Origin: Perkinsus marinus ATCC 50983 | Lineage: Eukaryota > Perkinsozoa > Perkinsida > Perkinsidae | DNA length: 64,000 bases | Assembly (NCBI RefSeq): GCF_000006405.1 | Contig: NW_003215453.1 | Span: 661,019 to 725,018, forward strand | Reading direction: 5' to 3' | Part shown: positions 1-13,264 of the stretch, in pieces | Layout: each line of letters begins with the position of its first letter | Numbering within the stretch: the stretch's first letter is position 1 | Translations under genes and position numbers: made by a program | Notes under the pieces: model-generated | What the model was told of the DNA's origin: nothing | What the model saw: the letters and a program-made list of their open reading frames with translations, nothing else | The model's database searches: none

Positions 1-1774
1 TCTCTCCATGCGATCACCAAAGTCGAGAGTGGTGCATGCGGCGGCTATCTTGCTATCCTGAATGGCATAGGTAAATCACCCAACAAGCACACCGAAGATG
101 AGTATTCTCACCGAGTACGTGTTCCACTTCCGGGCTACGATGTTTGCTGCCTCTTTGTTGAAGCACTTGAGACTAACCCACGTGTCAAATACCCCCTCTG
201 AGCCGGGTTTCCTGCAGAGGGTAGACACCTCAGGATAACGAGCGCCGGGCTCATGTCGAGACTCGGCTCCAGCGCACTCGATCCTATCGGAGGATGATTC
301 GTCATGATCCTCGCCCTGTTCATGGGGTACCTAACGAAGAACTCTAAATGAGAATTTCTAGGCACAAGTAACCGACCATGAAACCGCCACCCCAGATGGA
401 GGAAATCTTAGAATATGGGCGGCCCTCGAAAGAGACAGCAGGGCAATGCTCCAGTATTTCAGCCTAATGAACATCTCGTGGCTCTAGAGATGACCACAAG
501 TATCACTAACCGTGGTCATCTGCGACGATCGCTCATCTGTTCCTCCTCCTTCTTCGTTCTTCTCAGCTTCCTCTGCTTCGTCAGTAGATTCATCTGATGT
601 TTTATCGACTGAGTCTCCCGTCTCCGGTTGTTCCTGAGAGTAACATGTTGAGAATACCATAGATACAACAACTAGGGATATGCAACGCTTCGACGTACCT
701 CTGTTGGAGATTCCTCATCCTCATCGGCAACTTCTTCCGGGCCAGTAGCCTGCACCTCGTTTCCGTGCTCCTCGGGCTCGCTTAGAGTATCCTCGGACGA
801 CGCGTGAGGCTCATCAGTAAGTCGATTGGTAATATCGGACGCTTCTCCAGCGGAGTCGGAGGTCTGGAGAAAGTGAGGCTGATGACAGAGGTTCTTGTAA
901 TGGTACACAGAGTATTCAAGTAAGAGTAGAATAAAATACAGCCGGCAAGAATCGAACTCGCGACCACACACGTTTCCTACTCTACTAGACATGTATCAGG
1001 CGAAAAAACCACCTCAAATTCATCTACTTACCCCATTAGCATCAATATCAGGCGTGAGGAATGCTTGTTCTGGTACCTGACACCCAAAGATCGTATCCAT
1101 CTCGAGTTACTATCGCAGCCACATTCGACGTGTCCCCACCAGCATGGACTTACCTCGTCATTGCTGACATCATCTGAGCTGGGCTCGACAGAGACGTTGT
1201 CATCCTCGTCTATCATATCATCCTCGTTGATCGGCCGAGTCGCATACGAATCATCATCGTCCTCATCACGAGCCATATCATCGTACGACTTATACTCGCC
1301 GCTTTCCGCGGGTATCTGAGGATTCGCCTCTACCAGTAGAGCCTGCCAATGCCTCCGAACTGCCAAGATACTTCCGAGGGACATTATTTCTCCGACAGAT
1401 AGAAGCCAAAATCACATACGATCGACACACATATTCAAGTGATACCTTGATGTTAAATGCATACTTAAAATGTGATATATTCATCGAAACCCACTCGATC
1501 AGAACTGTCAAGATGCTGCACTGCGGACTCACAGGATCAATGGGAAAGCTCGGCAACGTCGGTCCGATGTTTCCTGATGCAACCTCCTTCTCCGGCTCTG
1601 CCTCGGTTGGTAGTGCGTCCAAGTCCAGGTCCGGTATATCAGGAATCAGGGGGCCTAGGGAGTCCTGAGATTCATTCGCAGCCTGAAAGGGACTTGTGGT
1701 GGGCACTGACTCACCTCGCTGTAGGCCAATCTTACAGCAGTTAGAGCGAGCAGAGGCACATACAAGTGCAGCAT
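1..1774 (-). CDS. Secreted acidic protein, WGG family, C-terminus cut by window edge
   Basis: Unrecognised family. The start ATG at 1774 opens a signal peptide (MLHLYVPLLALTAVRLAYSE) that ends exactly at a phase-0 intron. Hand-built exons, all phase 0: 1774-1715, 1682-1533, 1315-1154, 1076-1032, 863-699, 633-511, 330-112, and 57 to beyond position 1. Everything after the signal peptide is very rich in Asp, Glu, Ser and Thr. The seventh exon ends with KCFNKEAANIVARKWNTYS, which aligns with the Cys...WGG motif of the neighbouring large gene, so the two are tandem paralogues. This copy has WNTY in place of WGGY. Predicted to be exported and probably disordered; function unknown. The third exon's acceptor is the least certain. 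The intron at 1031-864 holds a tRNA-like segment. Confidence 0.6.
918..1000 (-). repeat. tRNA-like (Pol III B-box) segment in an intron
   Basis: The minus strand reads GGTCGCGAGTTCGATTCTTG, a T-arm with a pairable stem around TTCGATT, preceded by a possible A-box TAGTAGAGTAGG. No acceptor stem closes, so it is not a functional tRNA. It is probably a tRNA-derived SINE remnant. Confidence 0.4.
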
Positions 1775-2019
1775 GCTGTAAAAACACAAAAACTACAATT
1801 ACTCTCCCCTACTTCTGGTAAGAACTCGACATGAATAACACACATCATAGCAACATGAAAAAACTGATAAAGAAACCGTAAAATGGGAACGCAGGTCAGA
1901 TTGATCGAGCGCAAAAATCACTTCGAGTAGTTCAAAAACGGCTGAGAATACAATGTGAATTCCTCGGGTGTTGTCTCCTGCACTATGAGTCCAATCATAT
2001 ATTGTTGTGTTCAACATTA

Positions 2020-2142
2020 AAGTTTCACAACCCGTTTTACGTGAAGTGGCGTAAAACTCGGTGAAAAACCCGATGTTCGCGATACGCCGTAGTCGTGGAA
2101 TATGTTTTTCACTAGTGTTGTTCATATCACGGGTAGAACTCC
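2020..2142 (+). repeat. MITE-like element, family 2 (GAGTTTCAC ends)
   Basis: About 120 bp that recurs at about 35.5, 37.0 and 55.1 kb. Shared core: TTTTACG...GTGAAAAAC..CGAT, then CACTAGTGTT, then CACGGGT. This copy lies between the two WGG-family genes. Confidence 0.7.
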
Positions 2143-2653
2143 ATTGATTACAACAAATTGTTGTCAACAACATATCACACCTGAGAAGTCAGACATTGCC
2201 CGGCTTACCACAGTCACTGTGGCGGCGAATCTGTCGCCTTACAGTAAATATAGTTTATAATATACACCATATCTATTCAATAGATATTCCTCAGTCTGGG
2301 GCTGCCTTAGACTCTGAGGAATTTTTCCCCGAGGATTTTTTTTTCTCCAGCGAGTGAGGAATCTTGGCACATTTTACTTCACTGCCACAGTGTAACGAGG
2401 AGTAGGAATACTGCCAACATCACAAAAAATTCTCAAATCTCAATAAATCGCACGCGTTGTCGCCACCGACAGCAGTGCTAACTCAACAAGGAAGTGTGAA
2501 CAAGGACACCATCGAATAACATGTAAGCAGCACGAGAACACCTCACAACTTGATAAGACACAACATCATCTCACAACAGAGGGACCACAACAACAACAGT
2601 GGCAGCAGGTGATGGCTCGATTAGCAATGTACGGAGGAATAGATCAGCTGCGG

Positions 2654-5269
2654 TCAGCCCTTCTTGGTCACTTTAACTGCTCTCCAACCTGATCACCACC
2701 AACAGTGCTGACTAATCTCCTCACAAGTCTTTCACCTCGGCGGTGTTGGTCATTGGTCGACCTCCGCACTGGAGGGGGGCTCGAGAAGCCTCTTACCCCG
2801 AGCGCCTGGGCAAATCGGCTGACATCAGTGGTGACCTAAACATGTGGCAGCCGCTATGGCAATCACAGTCAAGTGTAGTGAAGGCCCACCTCCTGCACGC
2901 GGCCCGCGAACTGCCGCATAAGGAGCTCTGCCATGCCCGGCTCATCAAAAACGATATTCACTTTCTTGCCATCTAAAGTCTCCCCCCAAATATTATTCTC
3001 ACCAGACCTACGAGAAAAACTGTTGAGTTGACCGCTGTGTGATGAAGCCGCTTACCGGAGACTGTCATATAGTATATGCATTTCATGCCAGCTGGCTTGT
3101 TCTTCTGGAGTGGGATCAACCACCCCGACACGGTCCACCACCTCAGATCCCAGACGCGTCACTCGGACATTCAGATGATGTGGGAGGATCGCTGATGGAC
3201 CTGAGAAGGATCTTATTGAGCACATTGTATGAGAGAGCTCACCGTTGGTGGGGTGGGTAGCAATAGGAAGAACCTGAGGAACGGTAGTAACCAACATTCT
3301 GCGAGACGATCGTCCACTGTAGGTATTTACAAACAATGTCGGAAAATATCAATAAAAAATGAGCTCAGTTGAGAAAACCGAAAATATATTCTATAAGGGC
3401 TTACTGGTCTCGGAGTGAATCCTCCCCAAATAACAGATAGCATCTGAGCATCCCAAAAGGAGTTGCATATGATGTTTCCCTTGATAACATGAGGCGAATC
3501 TGACAGAGTCATGTACTCGACCACAACGATGACCGAACAACAACTCACTGAATCCTTCAAAGCAGCCAACGCGGACTCTCCATTTGCTCTCCTCCCCTCG
3601 GCTCGGCACCGGGCTGGAATTAACCGCATTACAGGTCAAGCGCCTCAGCAAGCTGCTAGCCTGGTCCTGGGCTGCCCGGATCTGTTACAATCAGCGTATA
3701 GGCAAATCAACTAGCTGCCTCTTACCGTGAGCATCCTCCCAGCCGTCTTGAGGTCTAGGAGATCATCAGCCACGCCAGGAGTGGCCTCTCGCTGGAGCTG
3801 TGAACAGCTGCCGAATCGTTCCTACTCACTAATCATCACACTGAAAGACATACGGTGCGTTACCAGAGGCTCGTCGGGCGCCGAAGTCATAACTTGAGGA
3901 CTACTTGACGATGATGAGGAAGAGGACTGAGGGGAAGAGCGAATCTACTGTGCAATCCTCAGAAGCGACTCACCGAAGAGGCCCAGTCGAAATGCACGAA
4001 GTTGAACCAGCCTGTGCTCGCACTGTTCGCCACGGAGGCGGTAGTGAACACCATCTGGGTGGTAGTGCTTGTCGTGCTAGTCGTAGTGATACGTGTGACA
4101 ACCTGAAGCCACTGATTCGAGTGTGAATTTTTTCACACCGTTACCGATGATGAGGATGACGCTTCCCAGCTGAAGTGGACAGCTGCTCCTCCGCTTTGGG
4201 TCTGGTAGTCTGACGGCGTAGGGGAGGGCATCTCCGACTACACAGAAGAGTTCACCCAACCACAATGTGCTCAACTACACGTGACCATAAGCGAATAACT
4301 AAGAATTCTCTTCGGTTTTTACACATTTCGAATCACGTGCAGAGAGAACTCTCTGGTTGAAAAAAGCAAGCATATCGCAATCGTGAACTCACCGGCCTGT
4401 ATCCACCCCATAGGATGGACAGTAGCTCCGCATCCCAGTAGGCTCCGCAAACAATACGATAAGCAACTCCGGCGGAGTCCCAGCCTGATAACACCAAGTC
4501 TGTGAACAGTCCGACATTGATTCCCCACCTCTAGCATCGCGACACTTCGTCTTAATCTGCCACTTGCCGCTTTTATCCAATTCAGTCGGTTGGCCATCCG
4601 CTCCATCACAGGACAGTGTCACCACGTCGGGGAAGCCAAATGGGGTCAGCTGCACCGGGCATGAGGTGATTTCCTGCTAACACTAACCTCACCTGCATAA
4701 TTCGACCAAGGTTGTCCACGGCGAGGTCCATGACTTCGTCCATTTCTGCTGCCACTGCGAACTCCGGCTGTGCGTATGTACAGCTGGGGAACCGCGTCTA
4801 GGTTAGAGAGAACATTCCAAGCACAAGAGAGAGCGATAGGCAGCCATACATGTGGCCGGGGTGAAGGAGGTGCGCCTGTCGGTAGTGGTTGGGGAGGTAA
4901 CTTCTCGCTTGCCGAGGCCTGGCTCGAACCAGAGGACTAAGCTCAGTGGATACATAGTCGCCCTGAATGCGGAGCACTTACCTGCCAAGAATACTGCTGG
5001 AAATAGCTCAACAATCCTGAGCTCCGTGTGGTCTGAGTCTGGGTCGTGGTAGTAGTCGTAGTGGTCGTTGTTGTAGTGCTCGTCGTAGGAGGTAGCTTCT
5101 GAGTGGTATCAAAATCAGCTAGCATTTCATAGATGCGAGGGTAGGTGATACGAAATTCGAACAAGTCAATATTGCAAATATTTGTCGATTGTTTGACAAT
5201 ATATAACTTTGAATCCAATCTACTCCTACAACAGCTACACTCGCTACAACTTGAGCTGAGACCACCACC

Positions 5270-5327
<58 letters not shown>

Positions 5328-5981
5328 GTGAACTCACCGGTTCATAGCCTCCCCACAGGACGGCGAACATCTCCGCTTCCCAATAAGATCCACATACGAC
5401 GTTGGCGTTATCATAGCTTCCCGGATCTGAACCAACAACATTCACAACCATGGCCACAACAAGCCGATTATGGGCGCCACTCACTTTCATTATTCTGGCA
5501 CTCCACAGGCACATACCAATTTCCTCGCCACGGTGTAGGATCTAGTGTAACTCTATCACAAGACATCGACCGGGTTCTTCTCCTGCCAACTGGTGCGACC
5601 TTTAAAACGTGATCGAGTTCCTGATCAGCGGACTTCTACCCACCTTCAGTTCACGACTAGCCGATACAGCGTCGAGTAGAGTATCATACGAGCCAGTGGT
5701 CATCGCGAATACACTTCCGAACTGCATACGGGTGCAGCTCCCAAAGCGACTCTGAGCAACAGTAACAAATCTCATCAAGATTCATCAATAGTACAGCCAC
5801 CTTAGGCGTAGCAGTGGTCGTAGTCGTCGTAGTCGTGGGAGCATGAGTAGTCGTTTGGGGAACCTATAGAGCTGCTGAGTTCAAGTTCAACCAACAGCCT
5901 GATTTTACCACTGCTCGGGAGCCATAGCCAGAGTAGTAGTAATACCAAGATCGCTGATGAACCCTCGCCGCTGTGGTGGTC

Positions 5982-6046
<65 letters not shown>

Positions 6047-8170
6047 TGTCGTAGTAGTGGTCGTAGTCTGCTGACATGAAGACATGAACTCGGAAAGTAG
6101 TCAGCTATTTTTACCGCTCTGTATCCGCCCCACTGTATTGAAAGTAGTTGAGCATCGTAATAAGATCCACAATAGATTCTCCCTTGACTGACAAACCCTT
6201 GACCTGTCCACAATTATCAACTTAGCAGAACCATACCAAACAAACACTCACCTTCAGCATCACCACACTTCACAGGCACCGACCACTGCTCCGGCTGGTA
6301 GGCAGCAGCAGCCCCATGCCTCACCGGAAGCTCCATAACTTGCTCACAGATCAGCGACATAACGCTATCCGCATAGGAAGGACGTACCTATCACTGCTTT
6401 GTAAGACTCCATCATGAATCTAAACTCACCTGTAGCTGTCTGCCATACACTACGAAATCAACGACCTCGTCTACTGCCTCGCCGTAGGACCAGTCGGGCC
6501 GCATGGTCTCGCAGGTGGGATACCGCGACTAGAGACACCATTATATAAGCAGCGACTTTAGATCAACTCACCCTGGGTTTCCGCGTGGTTGTAGTAGTTG
6601 TGCTGGTGGTAGTAGTAGTCGGCCGCGGCTGAAAGACAATGCGTGAGTCGTCATCAGAAAACATACGAGGCCTCACAGTAGGAGGGTTATTCCATGTATA
6701 TCCTCCAGAGGCATGGACCATCCACCACGAAGACTGTTGCCTATGAACCCTCGGTGCCTCAGTCGTAGTCGTAGTTGTGGGTGGCGGCTCGGTTGGTGGG
6801 GATCTCTTGAAAAAATGGCAATAACACATATCACCTCCAATGTGAGAAAATATGCACATATTGAACTACATGTGTCACGGACGATATGAAATTTCTGAGA
6901 AAATTTTGGGAAATTCTTATTGGTTTATGTACATTCTTACCCGAATTGTATAGTGAGCAAACTGCTGAGCTCAGGTAAGGAAAATGAACACATATTTCAC
7001 CATCCACACAATTGATCGATCCGGATAGTTCCCAAACTTACAGGCTCATAACCTCCCCACATGACTGCCAGCAGCTGGGCATCCCAATATGATCCACACA
7101 CTATACCCTCCTCCTCAGCGTAGGCATACATCCTAGATGAGGCTGCCATGTAGCAGCTGGCCGAGACGCGATAACGACCATCCTTCTCCTTGGCCGGTGG
7201 GGCTCGGACCGGATCACAGGTCAGGAACTCCTCAGAGCCACCCTTGGCACCCCAAGGTGATATCTACAACACTTCATCAACTACGGCTCATTCAAAGAGA
7301 GCTAGAGGGCGGCTTTTTCACTAACAATGTATTAGGAATCCTAAGCTCGGGAGAGTTTATTCACTATCCCACACACGAAACCAACGAAAATTCCGTAGAT
7401 CGTCCTAGTTGCAATCAACACACATAGTTGACTTTTTACACATCTTCCCATAGCAACCACCACCATCACCAAAGACTCACCCGCAGTCCGCGATTAGCGA
7501 ATGCGAAATCGGCTATCTGCTGAGGCATCTCATTGGGAGCAGACGGACGAACCACCTCCTGGCAGCTGCCAAGGAACGACTGAAAATGAACATAAGTGTC
7601 TTTCTATCGCCACTCCAAGCCCCACCCTCCGCGTAGTGGTAGTAGTGGTGGGCGTTGTCGTTGTCGTTGTTGTAGTCGTAGTTGAGGTGGTGACAGGCTG
7701 AAGCACACAACATCCCAGCTGACATGATAGAATATCTCATACCGCTGTGAAACCCGACCACGAGAAGTAATTGAACTTATACCACCAAGACGTGGTCGTC
7801 GGAACCGGTGTTGTTGTAGTAGTAGTCGTAGTAGTTGTGGTAGTAGTAGACGAGGTTCTACTCTCCTGCTTGTGGTACATAACAACGTATTGGAACCATC
7901 CAGAAGAGTGCGCTGCGCTCCCTTGGGTGCCAAGACCGGCCTTTCCCTGAAACATCGATCACAAGAATCGTTAACAATAACAACTCACTTTAAAACCACC
8001 CCAAGTCCTGGCCAGAATCTCAGCATCTTCGCGACGTCCGCATACCAACACTCCTCCACCAGACCGACCATGACCTGATCAATCACAACGTGGCGCTCTC
8101 CCAGTACTCGAATATATTTCCCCTATGCAAACTACAAGATCACACTATAATGTAATAGCACATGTATCAC

Positions 8171-8201
<31 letters not shown>

Positions 8202-11200
8202 CAAGTAGTGGCAGCAGTAGTGGTAGTAGTAGTAGTAACAGTAGTGGTGGCAGTAGTGGTAGTAGTAGTGGTAAGTCGAGACTGATTGTAAGTGGATGAA
8301 GTTAGTCAGAAGGGACGTTGAGGATCGTGGTGGACGATGGGAGTGTATCCGGAAGACTGCGTTGGATAAAGGGAAGCGGCATAAATTTCCTATTATTTGC
8401 AGCGCGCATGTTCCATAGTTGGATCCAAGCGCTCAATCAATGAATGAGTAGTGGTAATACACTATGGTGTACACGGGTGTCAAATCGATAGTGGGATAAA
8501 CTCCCTGATAGATGTTCACCCCAGGGTATGAAGCAGAACATGGCGATTCAGAGTCTACGAGTTTTCCCCTCTGGATCGTTTCAATTATAGTTGTATACAT
8601 ATATTGTAGTTAATATACGACTCCGAGTAGAATGTACAAAAATCAGGGAGAACTTCTGTCTTGGTATCAGCACTTGTAGTTGCCTTATACCCCACCTTGA
8701 GAGTCTCGACAGTCCACACGGACCAGCCAAGTAGCGCCCTTTCCTTCTGGAGGCACCTCCACTTCACCGCATCTCAACTGCAGTGGATGTATCATTGTAC
8801 CAGGCAACACCTAAGGCACAGACCTCACAACAGGAATGCAGGATATTTCAACCCTACCGTTAGCTCTCTCTTGCGTATGTCAAAGTCAATAACATCATCA
8901 GCCTCACCCTTTGAAAAATCGGCTATCAACTTTTTGCAGGACTGAAAGATTAGCGACCACCGTGGATCCGTCCTACAGTTGGAGGAATACACGTTTAGTT
9001 TTCTCGCTAATTATAGAAGTTTACCCGCGAGTTCGGGTAAAAATACACGAAAACCAACAAGAAAATCGAAAAACTTCCATATTGTCACCAACATATGTAG
9101 TTGACTTCGTGCGTATTCTCCCCCACTGCGCCATACCACGAGGAGATCAAGCAAGCCGTACTCACCTCGCCCCCTGACGGTGGGGAATCTGTCAATATCT
9201 GATCGCCATGCTTCTGGGAAAGAAGACTGTAGTGTAAAGGATGCAGTAGAGACTTACGTCTTTTCTCCACGAGCCTTGAGAGTAGGTGTACCACGATCCA
9301 CTGCTGCTACTATCGACTCCATCTGGCAGCCGCATGCTATTGCCAGCCATGCCAGGGAGAGAGTATAGGCCAGGAACCCAGGAGGGATCCTGAAAATGCA
9401 CGCTGTGAGGATCGAACCTGGGACCTCGATGACTCACATCAAACCCGCCCCACTGCTTGGCCAAAGTTCTTGCTTCATACTCCGAGTCGCATCGGATCTT
9501 CCCCTCCACCGTCTCAGCATCAGCGCCACCTCCAATAGTGCACTTCACCGGAATCAGCCAATCGTTGAGGTCAACCCGATGCTTGGGCCTGACCGCCACC
9601 TCCTCACACGCGGCGACTTCCGCCTCCTTCTTGTAACGCCTCCGAACCTGAGCCGTTTCCCTCCAACAAGATTCCCACCCAGAGACATGCCTTGAATCTC
9701 CGTCCTGGTGTATCAAAAGCGGTTATTTTCCCATACCGATAACTATGCCGAGGGCGAAACTCTCGACAAGTGCCAAAGCCCGCCTGAAAATATTGGAAAT
9801 CACCACCACCACCCGAGGAACCACTGCCTCTCACCTCGTCAGTGGGCACGAAAATTCCACCATTCCCCTCCACTTCGGATGACGACGCAACCTGTCAGTG
9901 TCAACCAGGACCCAATAATCACTCGGGGAGTCCCTACCTCCTCATTGTCCGGTGAGAGCCTGTCATCGTCATCAACAGTGTCACCTTCCGATTCATCAGC
10001 CTGAGGAGTCTGGCAATATGAACCATATTTCGAAGTTACTTTTCAACGTCGAGAATACAACAATGTAGAGTTTCTGAAATTGCAGTACTCAATTCACGTG
10101 AAAAAATTCGTTACTGTTCTTTCAATTACAAAACTCAAAGAGTATAAAACTATGTATATCATCTTCTTACAGTATTTGTTCACGCCTTCGTACTTTCGAG
10201 TTTGGCAACAGTTCGATTCACGCTGTGAAATTAAACAACTCGTCTCTTCTCCCCACACCTACCTTCAGCCCCTCACCGTCCGCGTTACCCTCCGAGGAAT
10301 GCCTTAACTTAGCTTCCTCCTCTTGGGTCTCCTGCATGAGTCCGATACCCCCAACCCCACATCTCAGAGTGCCCACCTCATCTCCTGCAGAGAAATCCTC
10401 CTCAACATTTGATGCAAGTCGAGCAGCAGCCGTATGATCGTCCTAAACCAACAAGGATAATTCCCGTCAAGTGAGAAGAACCCCCTACCTCAGCGTCGTG
10501 GTCCGTAGTGAAATCTCCTACATCTTGAAAGGTCGGCAAGCTCTCAGGGATAACATACTCGTCAGCTTCTGTCTCCGGAACCTGTAATGGTAGACAAATG
10601 AATGGTAGTACAAAGAATCACCAACCCCACCTCTTGAGACCGCTCTCCTTCCTCACTGCGTAATGCTCGGCTGGTGCTATGACCACCCTCTGTCTCAGCA
10701 CCAGCCGAATCATCCTCAACAATAGGAACCGCTTGCGAGACCTGATGTCAACCAGCTTTCCTCAACTCCGAATCCGAGTAGGAGTGTACAGAAACCAAAG
10801 AAAATTTCCCAGAAAAATTCCCTTAGAATTTCCGATTGTCACCGACACATTAAGTGACCATGTGCATACCATGACCATTCCTCGTACTCCATGCCACGAT
10901 AGTCAACATCCGCGACAATAATGGCCTCACCTGAGGATAATTTCCCCATTCAGAAGCATCTGAGTCATCGTCCGATGCCGAGGCCGGTTCGACGTCGTTG
11001 CTAGAGGCCTGTGCGAAGAGAATATGTTGCCAGTCAGCGCTCGAGGTGAGTAGTCTTGCTGGAACCGACCAGTTTCCGCGATGATGGAAAACACTTATCG
11101 ATTAATTTCATCATCTACACACTTGAAATTTTTCGGACGATTACTGGTAGGATTTTCATATTAGACCCTATCAGAAATTACTGTCGACAAAATTCGAGAG

Positions 11201-12706
11201 GGCTGGAATTGAATGCTTTTCTCTCTCTCTCTCAACCTCAATTTTCGTGTTGCGACAAGTCATGTGTCCACAGTTTGATATCACTCCTGATACCGACTTG
11301 TGATACTCTCTACAGGAAGAGCCCCCATCGACGTATAGAGAAAGCCCATGCTTGAGTCGAAGCCACACCCACCTCTTGAGTTCCTTCCCCTGTTTCCATT
11401 TCTTGAGGCCCAGATGCGGGAGCCTAGAAGGAGACAACCATAAACTGTACAAGGTAAGTGAAGTCCCCAACTTACCTCGTCGTCATCTCCTCCTCCACTA
11501 TCAGTTTCCCCACCAGGAGTCTCCTCAGGAGGGACCACATCTCCATCTGGACTGTCCTCATCCTCGCCAGTGTCACCAAATTCAGTAGTTGATGACTTAG
11601 CGCTGCTATCGGGCTCAGCAGCGCTATGACTATCCTTCACCTCATCGCCACTATCATCGACTCGTTCACTAGACTGTGCCTCCTCACCCGCTTCCCCCGC
11701 TGTGAAAGGGGCTCCCCATTTCTCAGCAAAGTAAGCCGCATCCTCTTGGGTTTCAAAATTTATCACGAACAGGAATTTCTTCTTTGGGTTTTCCGGCCTG
11801 GCGCACTTCGCCTCTACGAATTTCCCCCAGGGCTCCGCGGAAATATCATCACAATGAAAGGTCTCCTGCAGATCCCACAAATGGGCCTTCTCTTCCGCCA
11901 ACCTCAACAACCGTACGCCAGCGTCACCATCACGATGAGCGTGCGTCACCACAAACTTGTCGGGATCCGAGCCGATCCGAACATACCGTACTAGACTTGC
12001 GTAATTCACCTAAACCACCAAGAGCAACTTCCAGAAACTTCTCACATAACCACTAATTCCTATATACTCCATGAAAAACTACCACATATGTTAAAGAACA
12101 ACAACTAAAGAGTGACAGAATAATCAAAAAAAAGCTCCGAAAAATCTCAAGTCGTCAAATATCCCCCACCTCGCCGAAGGCCTCAACGACATTAGCCCTC
12201 GTTCTTTCCAACACTGCATCCCAATCTTCGTGGACTTGCTCCTCATTGGGTATCTCCTTGGTGAGCTCGACGGGTGTTTTATACCGATGCAGGTTACCCC
12301 ACACCTCCGCGAACTCCATCGCATCTTCGTGTGTGGGAAAATGAAAATACACCGAACGTTTATCCGCTGGTTTTCCCCCGGGTTTTGTGCAAATTGCCGT
12401 AGCAATGTCACTAGATGGAGCACGTGCCATCATACTGCAGTAGTAGGGCTGTACGACCCTCTCTGTGAAAGAGCTCCTCAGTTTCACCCGCATGGCCCGA
12501 CTCGCGCCGCGCTTGAACGCTGTGAGGACTTCCCATTTGGTCGGGTCGTCACCAATGTGAGCGTATAATACCTTCGAGGCTAGGTTCGGCGGGTCCAGTT
12601 TCTGAACAGGAAACCATACCACACCATGGTCTGATCGTAATCTTACTCCGTTTGCTGTAGCGACTAGAGCCACCACTACGGCCCTCAGGCCTGATGAAAA
12701 ACACAT
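2654..12706 (-). CDS. Giant secreted modular WGG-repeat / Thr-rich protein
   Basis: About 44 exons join into one open frame of about 1,877 codons, from ATG 12706 to the TGA at 2656-2654. A signal peptide (MCFSSGLRAVVVALVATANG) is followed by two divergent ~95-residue domains (exons 12706-12170 and 12009-11476). Then come eight acidic Ser/Glu/Asp exons (11423-9835) and seven copies of a module ending in C-x(4)-A-x(5)-WGG(Y/F), for example CGSYWDAQLLAVMWGGYEP. Thr-rich linkers and a short exon with an FPSC-type cysteine motif separate the modules. Module borders are phase 0 and the intron inside a module is phase 1. There is no transmembrane segment or GPI signal at the C-terminus (ends VTKKG), so the protein is probably released or wall-associated and heavily O-glycosylated on its Thr tracts. 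I do not recognise the domain in any named family. Exon 10442-10263 may hold an extra 45-nt in-frame intron. The exon at 3273-3243 is the weakest. Confidence 0.75.
5260..5328. repeat. Intronic CAC/CAA trinucleotide array
   Basis: (CAC)n runs into (CAA)n on the plus strand, inside the WGG-gene intron 5337-5099, directly after the exon ending WGGYEP. It is non-coding in the model. Confidence 0.8.
5981..6060 (-). repeat. Coding trinucleotide array (ACT)n encoding poly-Thr
   Basis: A near-perfect GTA/ACT array lies within the linker exon 6070-5909 of the WGG gene. It encodes an uninterrupted run of about 30 threonines, followed by ARVHQRSWYYYY. It is a microsatellite under coding constraint and so a likely length polymorphism. 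Confidence 0.8.
6838..7009 (-). repeat. MITE-like element, family 1, reversed copy
   Basis: About 170 bp, reverse complement of the CAGTGTTGGAATATG...CACACTG element. It contains the diagnostic GTACA..AAACCAATAAGAA and ACACATGTAGTT blocks. It sits in the WGG-gene intron 7041-6806. Confidence 0.8.
8169..8271. repeat. Imperfect TAG/GTA trinucleotide array in an intron
   Basis: The array lies in the unusually long (about 620 nt) phase-1 intron 8695-8075 that splits one WGG module. Expansion of the array partly explains the intron's length. Confidence 0.8.
8976..9128 (+). repeat. MITE-like element, family 1, forward copy
   Basis: Begins CAGTTGGAGGAATACACG and ends CCCCCACTG, with the TTGTCACCAACATATGTAGTTGAC block. 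It sits in the WGG-gene intron 9165-8942. Confidence 0.75.
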
Positions 12707-13264
12707 TCACAGGAACTCCCAAAATAGGAGGGAGAACAACTGTAAAGATACTGTACGTAGGCGCAGAAAAAGATTCAGAACAGGTCCACTAAGCGACCAT
12801 AATTCCGATTCAACTCGCAGATAACTATCGATTCAGCGGAAACAATTACCGTTATTAACGACAACGAATACTCAAACTCGGGGGAGGGGGAATACTGTAA
12901 CAGGAAAGTGGTAACAACATTCCTAGTTCGATTTGATCGGACTTTAAAAAGTTAACTTGCCCGAATAGTGCCTCTCTAGTTATTGACAAACACAGGTCAC
13001 AAGTATTTTCACATGAAACCACATGGAATCGCTTACTATCCGCGACTTTATCACGCGCCACGAAATTAGACCACGTTTAATCAAACAACATGAGCGCACA
13101 CAACAGAAGAATAGCAACAGCCTCACAATCAACTCAGCGGGGTTTACTTTATAGCAGAAAAAATCCTCTCAAATTTGGCTACTGTACGACTCTAAAAAAC
13201 TGTGGACGACGACGACAACAGAAAATACAGTTGTTTCCACAACATAAAAAAGAGGACCATCTTC

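Larger units (their letters stand above)
3405..9783 (-). repeat. Seven tandem WGG modules with intervening linkers, inside the giant gene
   Basis: Intragenic protein-module repeat. WGG modules: 9783-9737 plus 9690-9438; 8810-8696 plus 8074-7989; 7263-7042; 6387-6252 plus 6203-6115; 5599-5485 plus 5426-5338; 4649-4529 plus 4484-4393; 3681-3549 plus 3499-3405. Five of them share a phase-1 intron just after a CRDARG/CGDAEG-type motif; the 7263-7042 copy has no internal intron. Cysteine-motif exons preceding modules: 8941-8858, 7579-7481, 6528-6430, 5751-5644, 4797-4693, 3821-3726. Thr- or Ser-rich linkers: 7946-7743, 7697-7626, 6805-6572, 6070-5909, 5863-5801, 5098-4982, 4237-4145, 4102-3974, 3926-3864. 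Identical phases and the same order show growth by duplication of whole exon sets. Confidence 0.75.

Noticed and set aside
5145-5612. Plus-strand 155-residue frame over the CAC/CAA array
   Set aside because: It is antisense to phase-consistent WGG-gene exons and composed largely of repeat translation.
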